Shown: piece by piece, positions 1-8,576 of the stretch
Layout of the letters: the number at the start of each line of letters is the position of its first letter
How positions within the stretch are numbered: position 1 is the first letter of the stretch
DNA from: a virus
Strand: one strand, 5' to 3'
Length of the DNA stretch: 40,440 nucleotides
Virus record (IMG/VR): IMGVR_UViG_3300009431_000051
Location: 1-40,440 of that record
Program-made: the position numbers and the translations under genes
Notes under the pieces: model-generated
What the model was told of the DNA's origin: nothing
The model's database searches: none
Seen by the model: only the letters and a program-made list of their open reading frames with translations

Positions 1-119
1 AATATAATTAATTTATTTACTAAATACACTTTACTTTTATACCAGCTATGCTAAAGTTCACTCATCTAAACAGAAGCTGGAGATTGAAATGAAGTTAGAT
101 GATGAGCGAATTAGAGAGA
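1..119. repeat. Terminal direct repeat, first copy (circular closure)
   Basis: Bases 1-119 are identical to 40322-40440. The repeat includes the start of the HTH gene at 89, so that gene begins again at the right edge and is cut off there. An overlap this exact that stops at both contig ends is typical of a circular or circularly permuted genome assembled by k-mers; 119 is one of the default k values of a common metagenome assembler. It fits headful packaging as in P22. True short terminal repeats are the alternative. Confidence 0.9.
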
Positions 120-295
120 ATTTGCGTAAGTTTATTGTCATTAATTATGGTAGCAACGCCGCGTTTGCTGATAGCGTTGGATATACAGCTCAATCAGTGA
201 CAAACGTATTAAAGGGTAGGCAGGCAGTGCCCTTGAGCTGGCTAAGCCTTATGGGTTATGAGTCAGTAACAATTTACAGAAAAGTTAAGAAGTAG
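89..295 (+). CDS. Small HTH (Cro/XRE-like) DNA-binding protein
   Basis: This 68-residue protein has a pattern expected of a lambda-repressor-like helix-turn-helix: AAFADSVGYTAQSVTNVLKG (about 24-43) places a first helix, a turn at the Gly and a recognition helix with Ser/Thr/Gln. A GGAG Shine-Dalgarno lies 7 bases before the ATG. It is the first gene of the rightward recombination operon and sits directly after the divergent early promoters and a palindrome (40287-40299), so a Cro-like or repressor role at that site is likely. Family and role are inferred from the pattern and position. The start of the gene is duplicated at the right end of the window. Confidence 0.65.
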   Translation: MKLDDERIRENLRKFIVINYGSNAAFADSVGYTAQSVTNVLKGRQAVPLSWLSLMGYESVTIYRKVKK

Positions 296-307
296 TAGGA
301 GTAGAAG

Positions 308-1030
308 ATGAGTAATAGCAATTTAGATATTTGGTCACAGGTAGAGAAAACATCAAGCAAGCACGTTAAGCCTGTTACTAATGGTGGGCGAACCTATAGC
401 AGCATTAACCCTACAAGCCAAAAGAAGAAAGCAACTGAGATTTTTGGTCCTTATGGTAGCGGCTGGGGTGTTGAGCCAGAAACAGAGATTTTTGATTACA
501 AGGAGTTCAGCAACGGAACAATCTTAATTATCTATCGTGCAACTATGTTTTATATGCACAACGATGCTAAATGCCGATTGCCAATAAGCGCAAATGAAAA
601 AATGGCTTATATCACAAAAGGCGGTAAAGGCTACTTGATGATTGATGATGAGGCTGAGAAGAAAGTTAGAACCAATGCTGTAACTAAAGGGCTTTCAGAG
701 CTTGGCTTTAATGCTGACATCTTCCTTGGTCAGTGGGATGATCAAGAATACAAAATGATGCGTGATATGGAAGAGAATTTGGCTATGGCTGAAAACTTTG
801 AAGTTGAGCAAAAGAAAGGTATCGACGAGCTTCGCATTTGGCTTAATAGAGAGATTGAGTCTATCAAAATGATACCTAACGTCAATTCTATTACTTTGCT
901 TACAAATCGCACAGAAGAAAAGCTAAGAGCAAAGCTAGCTTTATTAAAAGCATCGCAAGAGCTTTGCGAGAGCATGGTTAAAAAGCTTCATAATGAGGCG
1001 CGAGTTACAATTAACAAACTAAACAAGTAG
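308..1030 (+). CDS. Rad52/ERF-like single-strand annealing protein
   Basis: This 240-residue protein probably anneals complementary single strands during phage recombination. Residues about 48-150 carry the pattern of the ERF/Rad52 superfamily: FGPYGSGWG, a strand-rich segment, then KKVRTNAVTKGLSELGF-ADIFLGQWDD, comparable to the KA-TDA-TKALS-LGF-AD-F-G-FDD signature of that group. The C-terminal third is charged and helical. The next genes encode a coiled-coil protein and an SSB, a usual grouping for phage annealing systems. A GGAG site precedes the ATG closely. Assignment to the fold is by pattern; the exact subfamily (ERF, Sak3 or DdrA-like) is not settled. Confidence 0.72.
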   Translation: MSNSNLDIWSQVEKTSSKHVKPVTNGGRTYSSINPTSQKKKATEIFGPYGSGWGVEPETEIFDYKEFSNGTILIIYRATMFYMHNDAKCRLPISANEKMAYITKGGKGYLMIDDEAEKKVRTNAVTKGLSELGFNADIFLGQWDDQEYKMMRDMEENLAMAENFEVEQKKGIDELRIWLNREIESIKMIPNVNSITLLTNRTEEKLRAKLALLKASQELCESMVKKLHNEARVTINKLNK

Positions 1031-1040
1031 GAATAGCAAA

Positions 1041-2054
1041 ATGAATAATAAATTTGATTTAACTAAATTTGACGCAGTAATGGCAGATGTTGAGCAGGCA
1101 AAAGATAAAGGTAACTTTATTCCTGATATGTCATCAAAAGATGGCTATGAGGCATCCAAGCGATTTGTTCTTGATGTAACAACGCCAATGCGCAAGGCAT
1201 TAGAGAAGGCGCACAAAGAAACTAAAGCGCCATTCTGGGAGCAGTGCAAATTCCTAGACTCTAAGAAGAAAGAGCTTATGTCTGTACTTGAGGAAATTGA
1301 AGCGCCTCACAAGCTAGCATATAAAGAGCGCGACGCAGAAATTAAGCGCAAAAAAGAAGAGGCTGAGCAAGCTGTTCAAAATAAAATTAATTGGTTTGAT
1401 AATGCGCTAAACCAAGCATTCACAGCAAACAGCGATCAAATACAAACCCTTTTAGAAGAGTGTCAAGATTTTGATATGGATTTTGATTTCTTTGGCAAGC
1501 GCATTGAAGAGGCTCAATCAAAGCAAGCTGATACAATAAACAAGCTTGCAGATCGTCTTTCGCAGCAATTGCAGTTTGAAGCAGCAGAAAAACAGCGTTT
1601 AGAAATGGAAGCTAAAGAGCGCGAGCTTGCAGAGCGTGAAGCTAAACTTAAGGCTGAAGAAGAAGCCAAGAATGCAGCAATAAGAGCGGAGCAGGAAGCA
1701 AAAGAGCGTGCTGAACGTGAGGTTAGATTAAAAGCTGAGCGTGAAGAGGCTGAGCGTAAACACGCAGAAGAAATGGAAGCTTTGCGAGTCAAGCAAGAGC
1801 AAGAGCGCCTAGAAGCTGAAAGAGTTGCAAAAGAAAATGCTGAGAAAGCTAGAATTGCAGCAGAAGAGCAGGCTAAAAAAGAAGAGCAGGAGCGAATTGC
1901 AAGAGAAGAAGTTGCTAGAGCTTCGCGCACTAAAAACCGCAATCATTCAGCTAAGCAGTTAATGGAAACTTGTGGAGTTACTAAAGAGCAAGCTGTTGCA
2001 ATTTGTAATGAAATTGCATCTAACAAAATCGACTTCTTGAGCGCTAATTTTTAA
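1041..2054 (+). CDS. Coiled-coil protein next to the annealing protein
   Basis: This is a 337-residue protein of unknown biochemical role. Residues about 85-300 are almost entirely Glu/Lys/Arg/Ala helix (EAKERAEREVRLKAEREEAE and similar), a long coiled coil. The last 35 residues form a separate small helical piece (QLMETCGVTKEQAVAICNEI...IDFLSANF). Other phage coiled-coil proteins beside Rad52-like or RecT genes and SSB have a comparable C-terminal motif, A-I-x-IA-x(3)-I-x-x(2)-S-x-x-[YF]. It starts 11 bases after the annealing-protein stop, in the same operon. It may tether or load the annealing protein, but that is inferred from position only. Confidence 0.6.
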   Translation: MNNKFDLTKFDAVMADVEQAKDKGNFIPDMSSKDGYEASKRFVLDVTTPMRKALEKAHKETKAPFWEQCKFLDSKKKELMSVLEEIEAPHKLAYKERDAEIKRKKEEAEQAVQNKINWFDNALNQAFTANSDQIQTLLEECQDFDMDFDFFGKRIEEAQSKQADTINKLADRLSQQLQFEAAEKQRLEMEAKERELAEREAKLKAEEEAKNAAIRAEQEAKERAEREVRLKAEREEAERKHAEEMEALRVKQEQERLEAERVAKENAEKARIAAEEQAKKEEQERIAREEVARASRTKNRNHSAKQLMETCGVTKEQAVAICNEIASNKIDFLSANF

Positions 2055-2091
2055 GCGCTCATTATCAGCTAATTATTAATAGGAAAATAAA

Positions 2092-2650
2092 ATGAGCAGA
2101 GGCGTAAACAAAGTAATTCTAGTTGGCCGATTAGGTCAAGATCCAGAAGTTAGATTCATGCCAAATGGTAATGCAGTTGCAAATATCAGCCTTGCAACAA
2201 GTGATAGCTGGAAAGATAAAAATACAGGTCAGCAGCAAGAGAAAACAGAATGGCATCGAGTTGTTTTATTTGGCAAGCTCGGCGAAATTGCAGGCGAGTA
2301 TTTAAGTAAAGGCTCTCAGATTTATATTGAGGGGCGCTTGCAGACTAGAAAATGGACTGACCAGCAAGGGCAGGAAAAATACACTACAGAGATTGTTGTT
2401 GATATGGGCGGTCAAATGCAGATGCTTGATAGCAAGCAGGATAACAACCAGCAACAACCACAACAACAAGCGCCGCAGCAGCAATATAACCAACATCCTC
2501 AACAGCAACAAGGCGGATTTGCACCGCAGCAACAGCAAGGCTTTGCACCTCAGCAACAGGGTCAAGGTGGCTTTGCCCCACAGCAATAAGGCGGCATCAA
2601 ATGGCCCGATGCCGCCGCCGATTGACTTCGATGATGATATACCATTCTAA
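2092..2650 (+). CDS. ssb: Single-stranded DNA-binding protein, C-terminal tip out of frame
   Basis: The OB-fold is clear: N-terminal [36 protein letters not shown] and [15 protein letters not shown] are classic bacterial SSB motifs (residues 1-110), followed by a long Gln/Pro/Gly linker. In the frame of the OB-fold, translation stops at 2587-2589 after residue 165 and lacks the acidic tip. The next frame (+1) reads on without a stop to 2650 and ends in [12 protein letters not shown], the typical SSB tip that binds partner proteins. One extra base near 2587 would explain it (CAA-T-AAG); a true frameshift, a recoding event and a sequence error remain possible. The coordinates span both parts; the uninterrupted ORF is 2092-2589. 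Confidence 0.9.
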
Positions 2651-2655
2651 ATAAT

Positions 2656-2714
2656 AAAGGTGAACTCAACGGATGAGTTCACCTTTGTAGCCGCCAATAA
2701 GCGGCTTTAATTTT
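2656..2714. terminator. Back-to-back terminators between early and late operons
   Basis: Two hairpins lie between the convergent SSB (+) and late (-) genes. The first has a 13-bp stem (2656-2668 with 2674-2686) around a 5-base loop; on the - strand it is followed by TTTATTATTT, so it can end the late transcript. The second (AGCCGC 2689-2694 with 2701-2706) is followed on the + strand by TTAATTTT and can end the early transcript. Confidence 0.75.
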
Positions 2715-2904
2715 AAGTTCTTTCCAATGCCTTTTTACATTCTTCGCATAACTCGCAATTTTCCTCATTAAAATTATCGTATTTACTCTTTGGAACGCTA
2801 AATTCTGACACGCTGACTAATTCTCCACAGTAAGCATTGTGACTAGCTATTGTATTATGACCGCCAAACTCATCTTTTATAATATGTACAGTTTTTATAC
2901 TCAT
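2713..2904 (-). CDS. Small Cys-rich protein after the tailspike
   Basis: This 63-residue protein has an isolated Cys (AYCGELVS) and a later cluster CELCEEC (two CxxC units) that could bind one zinc ion. It starts 3 bases beyond the tailspike stop and is the last gene of the leftward late operon, running into the terminator hairpins. I do not recognise the family. Possible roles, such as a small regulator or virion accessory, are guesses. Confidence 0.6.
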   Translation of the reverse strand: MSIKTVHIIKDEFGGHNTIASHNAYCGELVSVSEFSVPKSKYDNFNEENCELCEECKKALERT

Positions 2905-2907
2905 ATA

Positions 2908-5199
2908 TCACCCGATTAAAGTTATGTTGCATACACCGCCGAAGTTAGCTTGCACATCTAGTGTTATGCTATCCGTAGTAGATCCTGTAACTGATATACT
3001 TGCAGTCCCAGAATCTTCGCTTACAGGTGTTGATAAAACTATATTAGCACCAGTAGAATCCCGCAATAAAACTAACTCTTTATAAGCGTAGTGATTTGAT
3101 GAAGACCCAACACTAACAACCAGCTTGAAAACCCTATGCCCTACTGGGGTTTTAATAGTAACACTTTCCGTAGCCGCCCCAACAATAGACACTTCTTTAG
3201 TGTAAATACTTTCATTTTGACCTGAAAGGCCTAAAGTGCTTTCGCGCTTCGCTGGTATTGTTTGACCATCTAATGTTGCCGTATCGAATAATGTTAAGCT
3301 TTGCGGGATGCTGCCATCAAATATGTTACCCGTTGTTGTTGAAGGTGTGCCGAAAAAGCTTAAATTGCTGAATTTTGGCGCTGAAAATTTATTATTACTA
3401 CCAGTCAAAAACACAGAGACATTTGATTGAGAACCAAAGCGAACTACAGCGTTATTGATTATTTCATTTTCACACCTGAAATCTACTGGTATATTTCCAT
3501 CTGTAATTAAACCGTCAATGTTTAATGCGTCAACTTCTCCCTCAATCTCTACGCCAGCAAGATTAGATCCTGTTAGTCCTTTTACGGTTGCAGCACCAAA
3601 ATTAACACCTGACACGTTGAATATATAAGCGCCAGCACCTCTAGTTCCTTGTGTGGACATTCTAGTGGTTTCGTCGATAGTAACATCTGCGTTCTTAGTT
3701 TTAGTTCCTGAGCGTATGTAGAGCGGTCGGAATGAACCCACATTTACTGCATTTACTCCAAGCTCGCAGTTTGTAAGAGTTGCGGCTATTTTAAAGTCCT
3801 CATCTTCGCTACTGTAGAAATCAACTAAGTATAGCTCTCTAGCTTTAACATTTACAAAGTTATGGTTACTCTTGATTCTAAACCCGCCAAGTTCTGACTC
3901 ACAATCTATAGCTATGCCTGGATCTGCGTTTGGCAAAGGTTGACCATAAACCTCAATATCATAGTAGTTGAACACTCCATCTGTAGGGCTTATTCCGTTC
4001 CTGCCGAAGTTCCCTATTTTTATATTGTTCACACTTGCCTCAACATCACGAAGCAGTATGCCATCCCCTTCTGTGTCCATCGTAACAAGATTATCAAACG
4101 ATACATTGTATGCTTTCCAGAAGGTTACAGCAGATCCTTGGTCACTAGCTCCGTTTTCGTCGTAGTTGCCAACTAAATAACCGTTCACAATGCCCATGTC
4201 GGTATCATAGTCTGCCGGAGATGTTGCGGGAGCGCCAAAATTTTCATTCCTGAACATTGGAGTGCCACCACCTCCAACGCCAGGGTTTCCGTTTTCAGTG
4301 CCAAACCTAACTATGTATCCTCCCTCAAGGTCGAGTGTGACAGTACTAGGTATGTATACTGGTACGTTGTCGCTTATATCAACAGCAACATCTAGATCAT
4401 TTAAAAATACTGTTTGAAACTTGCCTTTCGCGTAGTTTAGCATTTTTTGGAGCTTTTCTTTTTCATTTACAAAGCTTGTGCTTCTTATGTTTCTTAAAGA
4501 TAAATCTTGTTTTTGCGCTTGTGCTGTAAGCCTGCTGACAAGACAGCCACCAATAAGACCCCACCTTTTCGCGTCAACACGCTTAACATTAACTTCTAAG
4601 TATAAGTCACCAGATATTGTTATTATTGAACCACCGTCCTCTGTGTGGCTTCCGCTTCTTATCCATCCTTCTAAATCACTTTCATTTACTCCTGCTGTGT
4701 ATTCTAAAATATTAACGTAAGAGCCGATCATTTTATTAAGATTTACAGTGTTGCCACCAGCATCCTTCTGGATCTTTAAATCAGCAACAGTTTTAAAAGG
4801 CGTTGGATTTAAGTTGATGTAATCTTGTACGCTATTACCTTGCTCTGTAGATATAGCATCAGCAGGAATGACAGGGCTTAATGTTGACGCTTTTGGTATG
4901 TACCACTCTTGCGAACCGCCTTTATTCAAAACTTTAACGCTGTAGTCACTTTCAGTTTTAACTTGAATTACAGTTGAGTTAGTTTCAGATATTACAGGAA
5001 AGCCACTTGAGTTTGTGCGTATTGGCTGAGTTAAATTTACCTCTTGTTCGTTCTCATCTATGTAATAAACGCGAATCTGATTAGCTTTAATCTCTGGGTC
5101 TGTATCAACTTGACCTACAAAAATGAAGCCATTGTAAATAAACTTGGCTGAGTTTTCAGCTTGCCAACTGCTATATTGATTTTGTACTATTTCAGACAT
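2908..5199 (-). CDS. Tailspike with P22-type head-binding domain
   Basis: This 763-residue protein is the probable receptor-binding and surface-polysaccharide-degrading spike. Residues about 12-105 match the P22 gp9 head-binding domain: FIYNGFIFVGQVDTDPEIK, NQIRVYYIDENEQEV, LTQPIRTNSSGFPV and SDYSVKV parallel the P22 sequence around its IGQIDTDP motif. After a linker, residues about 225-560 look like a right-handed beta-helix (short Gly/Asn/Asp-rich strands, VTLDLEGGYIVRFG, IKIGNFGRNGI), followed by a beta-rich C-terminal trimerisation part. AGAGG lies 7 bases before the ATG. The gene follows the ejection genes as in other P22-like phages. Substrate and active site cannot be read from the sequence. 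Confidence 0.88.
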   Translation of the reverse strand: MSEIVQNQYSSWQAENSAKFIYNGFIFVGQVDTDPEIKANQIRVYYIDENEQEVNLTQPIRTNSSGFPVISETNSTVIQVKTESDYSVKVLNKGGSQEWYIPKASTLSPVIPADAISTEQGNSVQDYINLNPTPFKTVADLKIQKDAGGNTVNLNKMIGSYVNILEYTAGVNESDLEGWIRSGSHTEDGGSIITISGDLYLEVNVKRVDAKRWGLIGGCLVSRLTAQAQKQDLSLRNIRSTSFVNEKEKLQKMLNYAKGKFQTVFLNDLDVAVDISDNVPVYIPSTVTLDLEGGYIVRFGTENGNPGVGGGGTPMFRNENFGAPATSPADYDTDMGIVNGYLVGNYDENGASDQGSAVTFWKAYNVSFDNLVTMDTEGDGILLRDVEASVNNIKIGNFGRNGISPTDGVFNYYDIEVYGQPLPNADPGIAIDCESELGGFRIKSNHNFVNVKARELYLVDFYSSEDEDFKIAATLTNCELGVNAVNVGSFRPLYIRSGTKTKNADVTIDETTRMSTQGTRGAGAYIFNVSGVNFGAATVKGLTGSNLAGVEIEGEVDALNIDGLITDGNIPVDFRCENEIINNAVVRFGSQSNVSVFLTGSNNKFSAPKFSNLSFFGTPSTTTGNIFDGSIPQSLTLFDTATLDGQTIPAKRESTLGLSGQNESIYTKEVSIVGAATESVTIKTPVGHRVFKLVVSVGSSSNHYAYKELVLLRDSTGANIVLSTPVSEDSGTASISVTGSTTDSITLDVQANFGGVCNITLIG

Positions 5200-5319
5200 T
5201 GTTTAACCTCTTGCTTTTGCTTTTGGTGTTATATGTTTCTTTTAACCTTAATGATCGCCGTCCCTAGCGTTTGGTATTTATCTAGAAAATCATTCCCTAG
5301 GGTGTCTAACTTGTTTGGG

Positions 5320-7440
5320 TTATTCACCGTTGCTGGTGGTATCTTCCTCGCTATCAACTGGTGATAGTAAATATGGAATTAATCCACCAGCTAAAGCGCT
5401 TTTTTGGTCTTTAGATAAAGTGTTAACCCATCTTTGATAAGCCTTAGACCTTTCTAGGGCTTTTTCAGCCTTTCTTAATCTTTCGCTAGCTTGGCCACCC
5501 TCAACAACACCTTCTTTTACAGATTGTCTGATTAGGTTTTGAAATTGAGGTGAAGACATTAGATTACTTGCTGCTCTTGCGCCGTCTGATGATTGAGATA
5601 AAAACTGACTTGTCGCATCCTGCGCAATTTGGCTTGCCAAGCTTCCACCAGGCCCGCCAAGCATTCCTCCAGCAATATTCAAAGCTGCATTGCCTGCGTT
5701 ACCTACCATTCTTCGTAAAAATCCTGTATCAGGATTGAACATGGCATTTATAGCGCCTGTTTTAACTGTTTGTGCTTGAGACTTGCTTATACCCTCGCTC
5801 ACTTTGTAAAGTGCCTCAATTGCTTTGCGTGAGTCTTTAGGTAGGTTTTTATAAAGCTCTGATTTAGCTCTAGGGCTTCGATTTATGTTCTCATACCACT
5901 TTCTAAACTGCGTTGCGTTTAATCCCTGCTGTCCCGATCCTGAGCCTTTAAATACATCATTCATATAAGATATTGCGGCCTCACCGCGCTTTTCTGGCGG
6001 TATTGATTGCATTACCTCTGAAAATCTTTCAACCCTGCCTTTTTCTAAACCCTTAATTGCTGCGCCTACAGTATCTCCAAGGGCTTTGTTTAGATTTTCA
6101 CCGTAAAGTGATTTTAAATTATCTTCAATCTGCTTTCTCTGCACTGTTTGGTATTTTGCTGCGTCACTTATCGCCACAGCATCATCAACGCCGCTTAACT
6201 CTGCAAAATTATCAATGTCACTAGATAACCTTGAATACATCGCCTTAGCAAGCCCAGACTCTACGTTTTTAAATGGGCCGCTCGCCTTTCTTTGCGCCTG
6301 ACCTGATGAGCGCCTGTAATAATCAAGCAGACCAAGGGTCGATCCTTTTTCGCTTGTTATTGCCTTGTAAATAGATTTTAGTTCTTTTGGAAGCCTATCA
6401 ACACCGCCAAGCTCATTTATTTTCGATTCGATAAACTCAAGTGTTTTTGGTGCATCTACTTTTGAAGATGGCGGTAAAACCTCTCTTAATGTTTTATATA
6501 AATCATCTTCAACGTCTGCTAAGTCATCAATAGCCCTAAGTGAGTCTGTTTTAATTCTTTCGCTTAACTCTGCTTTATCTAGTGTTCCTCCGTATTTCTG
6601 GATTAAGTTGTCAGCCGCCTGTGCTGTATCTTCCATAAATGCGCGAGCCTGTGGATCTAAAACGCTGCCAGGTACAGACCTCAAAGCGCCTTGAATGTCT
6701 CTAAACTGCGGGTTTTGACTTGCAAACGCCGCTAAAGGCTCAGAGCTTATGCCTAACTCGTCTAGTGCTTCAAAAAATTTAGGGTCAGCCTGTGCGAACT
6801 CTGCAACTTGCTCTGGTGTGCCTTGCTGGATAATATCAACGCCACTACTTACGGTCTCCTCCGTTGGCACTCCCGCTTTAAAGTCCTGAGCTTGTGATAA
6901 TGCATCTTGAGCGGCTTCTACGCCTTGCTCTGCACTTTTTACGGCTCTACGCCCTACACCAGCACCTAGAAGCTCTAAAAATGCTGTAGGTGCCGTGGTT
7001 GCTGCCGCTGCAAATGCTGGGCTCCCTGTTAAGTTGTATGCATAATCACCTAAACCTGATTCAATATCTTGAAAAAAATCACCAACAGGTTTAAGGGCTT
7101 CACCCGTTGCCTGCAATGACTCTTGTCCCGCTTCTGTTCTAGGTTGGTAAGTTAAAGCTTCTTGTGTTGCTTTTACCGCTTCCGCACCTGCACCCTCATC
7201 AGCAAATGGGTTTAGTGATTGAGCTATACCAGCAACGCCAGCTATAGGCTCAGCTATCGCCCCGCTTGCAATGGTTGCGGCGGTTTCTAGTCCACCAACA
7301 ACCTGCTCACCTAGAGAGCGGTCGGGCTGCGCTAACTGCAATCGCTTAATTCTATCTGCAAACAATTGCGCCGCTTCTGTATCACCAGACCTATCAGCTT
7401 CAATTAATGCCCTTTTGAGTTTTTCAATATCAGCCATCAT
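5320..7440 (-). CDS. Large ejection protein (gp16 position)
   Basis: This 706-residue protein occupies the place of P22 gp16, the last and largest of the three ejection proteins carried in the capsid and injected ahead of the DNA. The N-terminal third is Ala/Gly-rich with short hydrophobic stretches (ETAATIASGAIAEPIAGVAG, AAAATTAPTAFLELLGAGVG) that could enter membranes. The middle is charged and helical, and the C-terminus again has a Gly/Ala segment. It overlaps the upstream gene's stop (ATGATGG), so the two are translationally coupled. Assignment rests on order, size and composition rather than motifs. Confidence 0.7.
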   Translation of the reverse strand: MMADIEKLKRALIEADRSGDTEAAQLFADRIKRLQLAQPDRSLGEQVVGGLETAATIASGAIAEPIAGVAGIAQSLNPFADEGAGAEAVKATQEALTYQPRTEAGQESLQATGEALKPVGDFFQDIESGLGDYAYNLTGSPAFAAAATTAPTAFLELLGAGVGRRAVKSAEQGVEAAQDALSQAQDFKAGVPTEETVSSGVDIIQQGTPEQVAEFAQADPKFFEALDELGISSEPLAAFASQNPQFRDIQGALRSVPGSVLDPQARAFMEDTAQAADNLIQKYGGTLDKAELSERIKTDSLRAIDDLADVEDDLYKTLREVLPPSSKVDAPKTLEFIESKINELGGVDRLPKELKSIYKAITSEKGSTLGLLDYYRRSSGQAQRKASGPFKNVESGLAKAMYSRLSSDIDNFAELSGVDDAVAISDAAKYQTVQRKQIEDNLKSLYGENLNKALGDTVGAAIKGLEKGRVERFSEVMQSIPPEKRGEAAISYMNDVFKGSGSGQQGLNATQFRKWYENINRSPRAKSELYKNLPKDSRKAIEALYKVSEGISKSQAQTVKTGAINAMFNPDTGFLRRMVGNAGNAALNIAGGMLGGPGGSLASQIAQDATSQFLSQSSDGARAASNLMSSPQFQNLIRQSVKEGVVEGGQASERLRKAEKALERSKAYQRWVNTLSKDQKSALAGGLIPYLLSPVDSEEDTTSNGE

Positions 7441-8576
7441 TCAATCCCGTATTGCTTAAAAATGTCTGCTTCGCTTCTGGCATTTGGGCCTTTTCCAGCT
7501 AGTGAGTTTTCTTGCTCTTCAAGCTGGTAGCCTTTGCGGTTTGCTTCCTTGTTAAAGTTTTTAATCACTCGGTCATAGGCGCTTTTGATTTTGTTAAGTT
7601 CTTGCCTTAAAACCTTTTCAGACATGCCAGCTTTTAATCTACTTGAAGCGCTAGCAATAATCTGAATGTCTTTATCAGTAAGCGGGCCAGACATAACGCC
7701 TAAATTCTCAATTGTCATTGAGTTTTTAATATTATCTAAAAACGCCTCAGCCTCTAAGCCTGAGTCCGTTGTTGCTGGCAATCTTCCCGTGTAACCAGTT
7801 AGTGAATCGATGTAATCAGGGTTAGCTAAAAGATCATCAATAGTTTGCTGTCTCATCTTGGCATCTTGTACTGCGTCAGTTATGCGAGTTTGATCAGCTT
7901 GCTTTGATTGTTCTTTTTGGCTTCTGGTTTCATCAAGCTTTAATTGTAGCTCTTGCTTTTTAAGTTCGTTTTGCTCACGCTTAACTTGCCTATCAAGTGC
8001 TTTTTCTTGGTTTTCAAGTCTACGCAAGTCGGTTTGAACCTTTTGATATTCGGTCATAGGTTTTTCTTGCTGCCCTAGCAATTGACTACCGATTTTCGGA
8101 TCAATCATAATCATACCAGTTGCAAGCTCGCGTCTAATTTCCTCGGGTGACTTGCCTTGTAAACTCATCGCATCTTCTGCGGTCATCATAGGATTGCCAC
8201 CAGCGGCACTTATTTGGTTTACTGTTTCGTTTAGTATTTGCGTTGCTTGCTCTGGGTTTCTATATGCATTTAAGTAACCTTGTCGCGCAATTTTCTCTGT
8301 TTGCTCATTGGTAAACCCGTAAACCTTTCTTGCTTCTTCTGCATACTCTGGGAACCTGGCCATCAAGCCAGTTAAGTCTTTTATGTAAGAGTCGCTGCCA
8401 ATTGCGCTTTGTAGTCCAGCGGAAAACTCATTGCGTCTATCTTGCGCCGCTTGTTGTTGCTGTTTCATTTCCTGCTGTTGCATAAATCCGCCGACAGCAT
8501 TACTTAGATTACCAAGACCTTGATTTATGCCTTGCTGTCCGCTCAAAATATCTATTGCAAAAGGGTTGTTAGCCAT
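7437..8576 (-). CDS. Ejection protein (gp20 position)
   Basis: This 379-residue protein is Gln-rich near its N-terminus (QQEMKQQQQAAQDRR) and has a long charged coiled coil at about 190-235 (LDRQVKREQNELKKQELQLK). P22 gp20, an ejection protein in the same position, has a similar helical, Gln-rich character. It overlaps its neighbours by a few bases on both sides (upstream 8569-8576, downstream 7437-7440). The role, delivery into the cell with the DNA, is known for the P22 set and inferred here. Confidence 0.68.
   Translation of the reverse strand: MANNPFAIDILSGQQGINQGLGNLSNAVGGFMQQQEMKQQQQAAQDRRNEFSAGLQSAIGSDSYIKDLTGLMARFPEYAEEARKVYGFTNEQTEKIARQGYLNAYRNPEQATQILNETVNQISAAGGNPMMTAEDAMSLQGKSPEEIRRELATGMIMIDPKIGSQLLGQQEKPMTEYQKVQTDLRRLENQEKALDRQVKREQNELKKQELQLKLDETRSQKEQSKQADQTRITDAVQDAKMRQQTIDDLLANPDYIDSLTGYTGRLPATTDSGLEAEAFLDNIKNSMTIENLGVMSGPLTDKDIQIIASASSRLKAGMSEKVLRQELNKIKSAYDRVIKNFNKEANRKGYQLEEQENSLAGKGPNARSEADIFKQYGIE

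Noticed and set aside
1514-1942. Leftward 142-residue frame opposite the coiled-coil gene
   Set aside because: A Ser/Ala/Leu-rich mirror of the Glu/Lys/Ala coiled-coil codons; no start signals. Similar shadows occur opposite the fibre genes at 17.2-18.9 kb.
2327-2650. Separate 107-residue protein in the SSB +1 frame
   Set aside because: Only its last 18 or so residues look like a protein (the SSB tip); the rest is an off-frame reading of the OB-fold and Gln-rich linker.
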